This document shows, piece after piece, positions 1-5,927 of a DNA stretch of 5,927 nucleotides. The DNA is from Vicinamibacteria bacterium (GTDB taxonomy: Bacteria > Acidobacteriota > Vicinamibacteria > Vicinamibacterales > 2-12-FULL-66-21). The notes beneath the pieces are model-generated. The model was not told the origin of the DNA. It ran no database searches and saw nothing but the letters and a program-made list of their open reading frames with translations. The position numbers and the translations under genes are program-made. Every line of letters starts with the position of its first letter. Within the stretch, counting starts at the first letter, position 1. The stretch spans positions 1 to 5,927 of the forward strand of contig JAICSD010000289.1 in NCBI GenBank assembly GCA_025937075.1. The letters are read 5' to 3'.

Positions 1-2318
1 ACTTCTTCGGCGCGCTCGCGCAGCTCACGCGGCCGCAGCTTCATTACGCGCTCGGGCTCGATGCGCCCGAGGCCCCGACTCGCGTCGCCGAAGCGCGTCG
101 TCTCTACAACGTGTTTCGCCGGTTGGGACCTGGGTGGAACGTCGTGGATCGCGCGTTCTGGCGCCCAACGCTGGATCCCGCGCTGCTCGCTGCGCAGCTC
201 AGTACGGACGCGACCGGCCGTCCCGTCGTTCCGGGGACACGCGCATTCTGGACCGCGCTGCTGACGAACGGCACCGGTCCGGGGCAAACGGAAGACGCTC
301 TGGCGGCGGGCGAGGCGCCGGGATTCGCGTGGCTGAGCGAACAGGTCTTGAACACGGACCTGGACGAAGCAGCGCAGCAGCGGAACTATGCCGCCGTGCT
401 GTTCGCCTCGCGGCAGGTCGACGCGCTGACCGCGAAGAATGCGGCGGATGCCTTCGACGCCGTGCGCGCCGCGCTCAAGTATCCGGCCCTCGCATTGACC
501 CTCGAACGCGCAGGCCTGCACGATCTCACAGCGCTGGCCAGCGCCGCGCGGCGCGCGGCGAAGCTCACACTAGCGGGCGACGAGCGGCACTCGGCGCGGG
601 CGCTGGCGCAGTTTCAGGGAGCCATGGCGCTCCTCGCGCGTGGCGCGATGCGCCGCAGTCTCACGCCGGCGGCACTTGCCTCTCTCGTGTCGTCGCTCTC
701 GAGCCTGGACGTCGACGAACGCGGCGACTACGGAGGCCAGGTCGCGCGCTGGCTCGGTGCGCACGCCCAGGACTGGCCGGCGGCCGAGCCCGCGCTCGCC
801 GTCGATTTGCCGGACGATCCGTTCGCGAACGCCGCCGGTCCACTCGAGCGGGATCTGCTGCACCTGGTCGCCGGGCCCGCGGTCCGCGACGTCCCGATCG
901 TCGAATGGGAAGGCACGCGGTATCGCGTCGATCTCTCCCGCGCCGAAGCGGTCCGCATCAGCCGGATGATTGGCGATCAGCCACGCCCGTATCTCTCCTC
1001 CGCACGATCGCTGGTGGGCATCGCGGACGCGATCACCGCAAAGACGATCGCCCGCGACGAACTGTCGCGGGACGCGCAGCAGCTCCGTCAAATCGGAACC
1101 GACGTGGATCTGCGCACGCCATCGGCGTGGAACGACACGGAGGCGCCGCAGCGGTTCCAGGACGTCTCAGCCGCGCTCGATCGCGCCGCGCGGGACGGCA
1201 TTCGCGACGCCCCACGCGTCGCCCGCACGCTGCTGCTGCTCGCCGACGATCTTGCGGCGCGCGGCCTCATGGAGCTCGCGTACGCCTGTGCCATGGGATA
1301 TCCCACGGGCACACCGATTTCGGCGGACGACGCCGCACAGCGTCACGTGTTCGGCATCGGGAATGCCAGCGTCCGCCACGCCGCTGCGTGGCAGTTGCCG
1401 CTCGCCGGCGCAGAAGGCGGCGGGTGGCACGTCACCGGCTCCGTGCTCGGCCTCGATGTGCGGCTCGCGAGCTTCTGGATGGTGCCGCTGTCGTCGGCGC
1501 CGCCCACGCATCGGCCGACGCTGAACGATGCGGATCGCCGCGGTTACATGGAAACGGCGGTCATCCTGAACCCCGTCTCGCTCACCGACGCGCAGCGCGA
1601 CGCCATCGCATCCGCGCTTCGCGAAGCACGCGACCGCCTCGCATCGGTGCGCTCGGCCGACGATGCGCGCGCGATTGGCGATCGGGCGCGCCTCGATTCG
1701 TGGCAGCGCAGTCTGGTGCCATGGATCGCCGATCACGATTCGCGGCAGCTCGAAGGCGCCCTGTCGGCAAGCCAGTTGCTCGCGCTAGGCATGCCGGCCG
1801 CGGGGGGTTCCGGCCTGGAGGCGTGGGGCGTCAGTGCGGGGACGCGTCTCGGCTGCCTGTGCGTCCGTCTCTCCACGCCTTCTGCTGGTGACGTGCTCTC
1901 CTGGCGCTGGGGCAGCGGATTCTTCTCGACGGCGTTTTCCGACGTGAACTTGCGGCTGGCGGAGCTGCTCGCCGGGATGAAAATGCCCGCACCGCTCCTC
2001 GGACCCGTCCTCTCCTCCGCGACGCTCGAGCTGATCAACAACGCGACGAGCCGCGATCAGGATGACGCGCGAGGCCTGATCGAGTTTGCGCGGACGCTGA
2101 CGACGGAGCGTCTGGAGCTGTTCCTGGCGCTCCTTACGACGGATGGACCCCTCATCCCCGTGACGGACACGTCAGGGCCTCAGACCGGTATCGGAGATCT
2201 GCGATCAGACGAGGTGCGCCGAAGACGCGCCCGCCGGAGCGGAGCGGGGCATGGGGCCCCCGCGAGCGACGGCGATTGGGACTCCGGCGGGGCGAAGCCC
2301 CCCAGTAGAAGAAGATGA
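1..2318 (+). CDS. Large uncharacterised protein, 5' end outside window
   Basis: The frame is open from the left edge (first full codon at 3) to TGA at 2316-2318, giving 771 visible codons. The internal GTG at 111 is a methionine option only for a truncated reading: 36 codons upstream of it (beginning FFGALAQLTRPQLHYALGL) have the same composition and no stop, so the true start lies outside. I do not recognise the family. The visible protein is rich in Ala, Leu, Arg and Asp and probably mostly helical, with no clear membrane segment or catalytic motif. Two stretches look more beta-like (about 1420-1500 and 1830-1930), and there is a Cys-x-Cys pair at 1854-1862. The last ~35 codons (from about 2214) turn abruptly Arg/Gly/Pro/Ser-rich and coincide with a hairpin-forming element, so the functional domain probably ends near 2200. 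It overlaps the next gene by ATGA, suggesting one operon with the VWA pair. I am sure it is coding; its function is unknown. Confidence 0.85.
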   Translation, partial: FFGALAQLTRPQLHYALGLDAPEAPTRVAEARRLYNVFRRLGPGWNVVDRAFWRPTLDPALLAAQLSTDATGRPVVPGTRAFWTALLTNGTGPGQTEDALAAGEAPGFAWLSEQVLNTDLDEAAQQRNYAAVLFASRQVDALTAKNAADAFDAVRAALKYPALALTLERAGLHDLTALASAARRAAKLTLAGDERHSARALAQFQGAMALLARGAMRRSLTPAALASLVSSLSSLDVDERGDYGGQVARWLGAHAQDWPAAEPALAVDLPDDPFANAAGPLERDLLHLVAGPAVRDVPIVEWEGTRYRVDLSRAEAVRISRMIGDQPRPYLSSARSLVGIADAITAKTIARDELSRDAQQLRQIGTDVDLRTPSAWNDTEAPQRFQDVSAALDRAARDGIRDAPRVARTLLLLADDLAARGLMELAYACAMGYPTGTPISADDAAQRHVFGIGNASVRHAAAWQLPLAGAEGGGWHVTGSVLGLDVRLASFWMVPLSSAPPTHRPTLNDADRRGYMETAVILNPVSLTDAQRDAIASALREARDRLASVRSADDARAIGDRARLDSWQRSLVPWIADHDSRQLEGALSASQLLALGMPAAGGSGLEAWGVSAGTRLGCLCVRLSTPSAGDVLSWRWGSGFFSTAFSDVNLRLAELLAGMKMPAPLLGPVLSSATLELINNATSRDQDDARGLIEFARTLTTERLELFLALLTTDGPLIPVTDTSGPQTGIGDLRSDEVRRRRARRSGAGHGAPASDGDWDSGGAKPPSRRR
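2246..2260 (+). other. Short perfect hairpin, GGGGC stem
   Basis: GGGGC at 2246-2250 can pair with GCCCC at 2256-2260 around a 5-base loop (ATGGG). The right half is also the self-complementary octamer GGGGCCCC (2253-2260), so alternative pairings exist. No T-run follows, so it does not look like an intrinsic terminator. It lies within the gene 1 tail, upstream of the gene 2 start. Confidence 0.45.
2289..2301 (+). promoter_or_regulatory. GGGGC-GAA-GCCCC mini-hairpin before the gene 2 start
   Basis: GGGGC (2289-2293) and GCCCC (2297-2301) pair perfectly around a GAA triloop. The core GCGAAGC is known from DNA biophysics as an exceptionally stable mini-hairpin. It ends 13 bases before the gene 2 ATG, so in the mRNA it would stand at the upstream edge of the ribosome footprint. 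Between it and the ATG lies a purine-rich stretch (AGAAGAAG, 2307-2314) but no good Shine-Dalgarno core at normal spacing. Gene 2 translation therefore probably depends on coupling to gene 1. The regulatory role is inference. Confidence 0.4.
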
Positions 2319-3463
2319 AGTTGGCCTCTGCGGCCGCGTTGACCGCCTGTTCGTTGACGATGGTGCTCGCCGCGCAGGACGGTCCGACCCTGACGATCAC
2401 CTCGCCGACCGCCGATGCCATCGTCACAGGTGCGACGCGCCTCGCAGCCGTGATCAACCCCGCGGCGGACGTGCAGAATGTCAGCTTTTTCGTCGACGGA
2501 CGCCTCGTCTGCACGGCGGATCGCGCACCGTACGGCTGTTCGTGGGATCCGGGTACCGCGTTGCGCGGGCACCACGTTCGCGTCGTGGCCAGCCTTGCCG
2601 GCGGACGCCGGCTGGTCGAGAACATGCGCACGAAGGACGTCGGATACTCCGAACGCGTGCGCACGAACGCCGTCCTCGTACCCGTCATCGTCACCGATCA
2701 CGGGCAGTTCGTCCGAGGGCTGAAGAAGGCCGACTTCGCCGTCTTCGAAGACGATGTGGCGCAGCCGATCGCGAGCATGGTGAGCGAGGACGCGCCGCTC
2801 GATCTGGTGCTGTCGATCGATATCAGCGGCAGCATGGAGCACGCGCTGCCCGACGTGAAGCTGGCCGTGAAGGAGCTGCTGTCGAAGCTGCGGCCCGGGG
2901 ACGCGGCCACGCTGGTGGGCTTCAACGACACGACGTTCCTGCTCGCCGAGCGGGAGAAGGATCAGAAGACGCGGGAGCGCGCCGTCGATCTGCTGACGTC
3001 CTGGGGCGGGACCGCCCTCTACGACGCGACGGTTCGGTCGATCGATCTCGTGAGCCGCGAGTGGGGACGCAAGGGCGTCGTGATCTTCTCCGACGGCGAC
3101 GATCGCAACAGCCTGACGAAGCGCGAGACCGCGATGGCGAAGGTCCAGGCGAGCGACGCGATGCTCTACACGATCGGGTTCGGCGGCGGCGCTGACGTCG
3201 CGCGGCTGCGCGCCAGCCTGGAGAATTACGCGAAGTCGACCGGCGGGCGCGCGTTCTTCCCGAAACGGCCGAGCGAGCTCGATGCGGTGTTCGATCAGAT
3301 CGTCGCAGAGCTCGCGAACCAGTACGTCCTGTCGTACTCGCCGACCAACGTGCAGCAGGACAGCAAGTGGCGCAACATCAAGGTCCAGGTGCGCAAGGGC
3401 AATTACGACGTGAGGGCCCGGCGGGGGTATCGCGCGAGCGGACCGCAGCGGGCGGAGAGATAA
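2315..3463 (+). CDS. Secreted VWFA-related protein, Ig-like plus VWA domain, intact MIDAS
   Basis: A complete 382-residue protein. ATG 2315 is the start because an in-frame TAG lies at 2306-2308 and a hydrophobic signal peptide follows at once (residues 1-20, likely cleaved around VLA/AQ). Residues ~25-105 resemble a bacterial Ig-like domain (Big_7 style), with Cys66 and Cys75 possibly disulfide-bonded. Residues ~115-155 carry the linker typical of acidobacterial VWFA-related proteins (TIGR03436 type: V.VIVTD.G.FV.GL...DF.VFED). The VWA domain spans ~162-335 with a full metal-binding MIDAS: Asp169-x-Ser171-x-Ser173, Thr233 in GGTALYD, and Asp260 in SDGDD. The C-terminus (NQYVLSYSPTN, then a beta-strand ending in RARRGYRA) also fits the family. 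VWA domains with intact MIDAS bind a divalent cation and protein ligands; the ligand here is unknown. It probably acts outside the cytoplasmic membrane. It overlaps gene 1 by 4 bases and precedes a second VWA-like gene by 2 bases, so it is cotranscribed with both. Confidence 0.93.
   Translation: MKLASAAALTACSLTMVLAAQDGPTLTITSPTADAIVTGATRLAAVINPAADVQNVSFFVDGRLVCTADRAPYGCSWDPGTALRGHHVRVVASLAGGRRLVENMRTKDVGYSERVRTNAVLVPVIVTDHGQFVRGLKKADFAVFEDDVAQPIASMVSEDAPLDLVLSIDISGSMEHALPDVKLAVKELLSKLRPGDAATLVGFNDTTFLLAEREKDQKTRERAVDLLTSWGGTALYDATVRSIDLVSREWGRKGVVIFSDGDDRNSLTKRETAMAKVQASDAMLYTIGFGGGADVARLRASLENYAKSTGGRAFFPKRPSELDAVFDQIVAELANQYVLSYSPTNVQQDSKWRNIKVQVRKGNYDVRARRGYRASGPQRAER
3454..3459 (+). promoter_or_regulatory. 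Ribosome binding site of gene 3 (GGAGAG)
   Basis: GGAGAG lies inside the last codons of gene 2 and ends 6 bases before the ATG at 3466. This is a good Shine-Dalgarno match at normal spacing and supports that start. Unlike gene 2, gene 3 can recruit ribosomes itself, and the 2-base gap also allows coupling. Confidence 0.75.
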
Positions 3464-3465
3464 CC

Positions 3466-5927
3466 ATGCAGACACGCGCTGCGAGGAACTTCATCGTCGT
3501 CATCCTGCTCGCGTGCGCTGCCACGGGGCTGCGCGCGCAGGCGACAAAGCAGGATCGCCCGCCGTCGTTCCGGACGGGCGTCGAGCTCGTGACGGTCGAC
3601 GTCGGCGTGATCGATCGGCAAGGGCAGCCGCTCCTCGGATTGGCGCCGGCGGATTTCACCGTCACCGTTGCCGGACAGCCGCGCCGCGTGGTCACGGCGG
3701 AATTCGTCGACACGACGCCGCCAAAGTCCGCGCCGGCAGCGCAGCCCGTGTCGATCAGCACGAACGAAGGAGGCGGCGTCGGCCGGCTGTTCGTGTTCGT
3801 CGTCGATCAGAGCACGCTCGAGCCGGGCAACGTCCGCTACGTCGCCAGTGCGGCGGGGCGGTTCTTCGACGGCCTGACATTCGCGGATCGATCGGCGCTC
3901 ATGCTGCTGCCCATAGGTCAGAGCATCGGCTTCACGTGGGCGCACGATCGCGTGAAGCAGGCGCTCCAGCGCGTGACGGGTCTCGGCGCGCGGCAAGTGT
4001 CGTGGGAATACGGCAGCCTGTCCGAGGCGCGCGAGATCGCCGACCGCAACATGCTCACGCTTCGCACGGTTGGCGATCGTGAATGCCGCTCGAGCATCTC
4101 CGCGTCGAGTGCCGGCGCCGGATCGTCGATACCCACGCCCGTCGCTCCGCCGGCCGGCGGAGGTGGCGGGGGAGGCGGCACGGGTGGAGGCGCTGGCGGC
4201 GGTGGGGGTGGCTCTGGCGGGAGCGGCGGCGGAGGTGGTGGCGGCGGCGGAGGCGGTGGAAGCAGCGTTGCAGTGCGCGGCAGCAGCCCGTTCGGCATGG
4301 ACGCGTGCACGCGCGACCTGCAGATGCAGGCCGAATCCACATGGCGCGAGGCGCAGATGACGTCCATGGCGAGCATCTCGGCACTGCGTCAGCTACTGAT
4401 CAATCTGAGCCGGGTGAACGGCGACAAGACGATCATCCTCATCTCCGGGGGCTGGCCGCTCGAGGAGCGTGACGAGACATCGCTCCTGTCCACGGTTGCC
4501 GCGGATGCTGCCGCCGCGCGCGCGACGGTCTACACGCTGTTCGTGCCCACGACGATGTTCTCCGCGGATCGCCGCGGGATGACGTCGACTCCCGCACGCG
4601 ATCAGTTCCTCCATTCCGGCCCGCTCGAAACGCTCGCGGGCATGACCGGCGGCGGATCGTTCCGGGCGGAGGTCAATCCGCAGGCCGCGTTCGAGCGGAT
4701 CGGCCGCGAGCTGGCGGGCTACTACCGCCTGGGTGTCGAGAAGGATCCGAGCGATCAGGAGGGTAAAGGACGCCGTCTGAAAGTGCAGGTGGCGCGCGGC
4801 GGGATCACCGTTCGCGCGCGCGACATCTTCGACATCCGCACGTACGAGGATCGAGATTGGGCGGCGCGCCTTGCGTCGGCGCTCGAATCGCCTGTGCCGG
4901 CGACGGGGCTTGGACTGCGCGTCACCAGCTACGTCGCGACCGACGCGGACGAGCGCGGACGCTTCAAGCTGGTGATTGCCGGCGAGGCCTCGCGCATCGA
5001 GAAAGGCGAGGCCACGTTCCAGGTACTCGTCCGCGATCTCGACGGAAGGAAGATCATCGCCGGCGAGCAGTCGCTCGGTGAAGCGACCGCCGACGTCCTT
5101 CCGTTTGCGTCGAACATTCCTCTGCCGGCCGGAAGCTACATCGTCCGCGCGGCCGTGATGGACGCCGCGGGCCGAGTCGGCTCGGTGGATCACCGCGTCG
5201 ACGTGAAGCCGATCGCGCTCGGCGATGTCTCCGCGACCGGTCCCCTGCTGATTCGCATTCCCTCGCGAGGCGGTGGCGAGCCGCGCTTCGCACTGGACGG
5301 GATTTCCCAGGACGAACGGCTCGCGCTGGAGGTGGATCTCGAAGCGGATGCGTCGAAGCTGACCGGCGCGGACGTCTCGTTCGAAGTGGCCTCCGCGGCC
5401 GATGGTCCCGCGCTGGTGAGTGCCGCAGGCAACCTGGTGCCCGGCACACGGGAGGGCTCGACGATCGCGCAGGGATTTGCGGACATGCGCATGCTGCCGC
5501 CGGGCACTTACGTCGCGCGCGCGAAGATCAGCACAGGTGGCCAGTCCATCGGTGAAGTGCGGCGGGCTTTTGTGGTCCGTGCCGGCGCCGCACCCGCGAT
5601 CGCCTCGGCCGATGAGCCGACCGTCGTCGCGCCGGCCGTCACGACCTCGCCGCTCACCGCGCGAGCGCTCGGCGCCGCGCCGCGGTTCGCAATCGAGCAG
5701 GTGCTCGCGCCACAAGTGCTGAACGGGTTCCTGGATCGCATTGCCGCGCGCCCGGACGCGTCGTCCGCGGGCGTCCGCGAGCTCCTCGCGCAGGCCCGCA
5801 GCGCCAACCTCGGCGAGTTGAAGGTGCCGGATACGGCCAACAGCGCACCGGTGGCATTCCTGAAAGGCCTCTCGCTGCTCGCGCAGCGGCAACTCGATCC
5901 GGCTGCCGACGCGTTCCGTTCGGCGAT
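3466..5927 (+). CDS. Large secreted VWA-like protein with degenerate MIDAS, Gly-rich insert and TPR-like C-terminus; 3' end outside window
   Basis: Open from ATG 3466 to the right edge with no stop: 820 full codons plus two bases. A signal peptide covers residues 1-26 (RNFIVVILLACAATGLRAQA; AQA/T is a good signal peptidase I site, while LLAC at 14-17 is a weak lipobox alternative). Residues ~37-80 match the VWFA-related family linker (VELVTVDVGVIDRQGQPLLG, then L.PADFTV). The VWA-like fold follows: strand 107-114, helix ~122-137, strand 144-150, helix 160-171, a long insert, helix ~285-316, strand 321-327. The MIDAS is degenerate: Asp114-Gln-Ser116-Thr-Leu118 lacks the third Ser, and the usual SDG Asp is replaced by ISGGW. 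Glycine dominates 231-265, flanked by Cys207 and Cys281. The VWA C-terminus (AGYYRLGVEKD) ends near 455. Two beta-rich regions (~480-600 and ~605-705) follow, then a Pro/Ala linker and helices from ~740, with a TPR-like stretch at 793-820. It is likely exported together with gene 2's product, as a paralogue with lost metal binding. Confidence 0.9.
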   Translation, partial: MQTRAARNFIVVILLACAATGLRAQATKQDRPPSFRTGVELVTVDVGVIDRQGQPLLGLAPADFTVTVAGQPRRVVTAEFVDTTPPKSAPAAQPVSISTNEGGGVGRLFVFVVDQSTLEPGNVRYVASAAGRFFDGLTFADRSALMLLPIGQSIGFTWAHDRVKQALQRVTGLGARQVSWEYGSLSEAREIADRNMLTLRTVGDRECRSSISASSAGAGSSIPTPVAPPAGGGGGGGGTGGGAGGGGGGSGGSGGGGGGGGGGGGSSVAVRGSSPFGMDACTRDLQMQAESTWREAQMTSMASISALRQLLINLSRVNGDKTIILISGGWPLEERDETSLLSTVAADAAAARATVYTLFVPTTMFSADRRGMTSTPARDQFLHSGPLETLAGMTGGGSFRAEVNPQAAFERIGRELAGYYRLGVEKDPSDQEGKGRRLKVQVARGGITVRARDIFDIRTYEDRDWAARLASALESPVPATGLGLRVTSYVATDADERGRFKLVIAGEASRIEKGEATFQVLVRDLDGRKIIAGEQSLGEATADVLPFASNIPLPAGSYIVRAAVMDAAGRVGSVDHRVDVKPIALGDVSATGPLLIRIPSRGGGEPRFALDGISQDERLALEVDLEADASKLTGADVSFEVASAADGPALVSAAGNLVPGTREGSTIAQGFADMRMLPPGTYVARAKISTGGQSIGEVRRAFVVRAGAAPAIASADEPTVVAPAVTTSPLTARALGAAPRFAIEQVLAPQVLNGFLDRIAARPDASSAGVRELLAQARSANLGELKVPDTANSAPVAFLKGLSLLAQRQLDPAADAFRSA
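4156..4260 (+). repeat. GGN low-complexity tract encoding a 35-residue Gly-rich linker
   Basis: The tract has 35 codons: 31 glycines broken only by Thr, Ala and two Ser, the longest pure run being 12 Gly. All four Gly codons are used and GGC/GGA/GGT alternate irregularly. This argues against a recent slippage expansion of one trinucleotide unit and for a selected glycine linker. It sits inside gene 3's VWA-like domain. The + strand is rich in GG runs and could form weak (two-tetrad) G-quadruplexes. Such tracts are also prone to sequencing or assembly length errors, but the frame stays open on both sides with sensible protein. Confidence 0.85.

Larger units (their letters stand above)
2217..2314. 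repeat. Putative intergenic-type hairpin element read into the gene 1 C-terminus
   Basis: This ~100-base segment between the natural-looking end of gene 1 and the ATG of gene 2 differs from its surroundings. It contains runs of G and C and two short perfect hairpins (2246-2260 and 2289-2301), then a purine-rich stretch just before the start codon. In the gene 1 frame it encodes a basic low-complexity tail unlike the rest of the protein. Seen: the hairpins and the composition shift. Inferred: it is a copy of a dispersed intergenic repeat or a structured leader of gene 2. Only one copy lies in the window, so repetition in the genome is not shown here. Confidence 0.4.

Noticed and set aside
134..1891. 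Long + strand open frame inside gene 1
   Set aside because: Extremely Arg-rich, overlaps gene 1 fully and has no plausible start; a high-GC shadow frame.
2246..2301. Hairpins as an intrinsic terminator between genes 1 and 2
   Set aside because: No T-run follows either stem, and gene 2 starts immediately after, overlapping gene 1.
111..2318. GTG at 111 as the start of gene 1
   Set aside because: The frame is open to the left edge with protein of the same character upstream, and no ribosome binding site precedes the GTG; the gene begins outside the window.
2339..2350. Lipobox-like LTAC near the N-terminus of gene 2
   Set aside because: The cysteine is residue 12, which would make an unusually short signal peptide with a single basic residue; ordinary signal peptidase I cleavage near residue 20 fits better.
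2251..3195. 314-codon + strand open frame overlapping gene 2
   Set aside because: Arg-rich shadow frame beginning inside the hairpin element; gene 2's own frame has clear family motifs.
2180..3475. 431-codon open frame on the - strand opposite gene 2
   Set aside because: Antisense to a gene with a complete signal peptide, VWA domain and MIDAS. Its product has no recognisable domain and is typical of antisense frames in GC-rich DNA.
3918..4376. Proline-rich open frame on the - strand
   Set aside because: The polyproline is just the complement of the GGN tract of gene 3.
4393..5892. 499-codon open frame on the - strand opposite gene 3
   Set aside because: Long only because stop codons are rare in GC-rich antisense; Arg/Ala/His-rich with no domain. 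The + strand frame carries recognisable domains.
1..5927. tRNA, rRNA, CRISPR, insertion sequence or phage-like content
   Set aside because: No regularly spaced repeats, transposase motifs, terminal inverted repeats or tRNA-like cloverleaf seen; the window is filled by three co-directional genes.

Overview
This is a GC-rich window (about two-thirds G+C by eye). It is fully coding on the + strand, with three tightly packed genes in one direction. Codon third positions are mostly G or C, and two neighbouring secreted proteins carry the VWFA-related domain that is greatly expanded in Acidobacteriota (TIGR03436 type). Together these suggest an acidobacterium, perhaps of the Vicinamibacteria. That placement is inferred from protein style; no rRNA or other phylogenetic marker is present.

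Layout: (1) 1-2318, the 3' part of a large gene whose start lies left of the window. It gives 771 visible codons of a protein I do not recognise. Its last ~35 codons run through a C/G-rich, hairpin-forming segment that looks like an intergenic element read into the frame. (2) 2315-3463, a complete 382-residue secreted VWA protein with an N-terminal Ig-like domain and an intact metal-binding MIDAS motif. It overlaps gene 1 by ATGA. (3) 3466-5927, the first 820 codons of a second, much larger secreted VWA-like protein. It starts 2 bases after gene 2 stops and runs off the right edge without a stop. Its MIDAS is degenerate, a 35-residue glycine-rich insert interrupts its VWA fold, and beta-rich domains and a TPR-like helical region follow.

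The 4-base overlap and 2-base gap, with no terminator between genes, indicate a single transcript and probable translational coupling. The likely theme is an exported pair of VWA adhesion/scaffold proteins, one metal-competent and one apparently not, made together with an uncharacterised large protein. No substrate, partner or pathway can be named from the sequence. No RNA genes, CRISPR arrays, insertion sequences or phage genes were seen, and no stretch over 300 bases lacks a gene.
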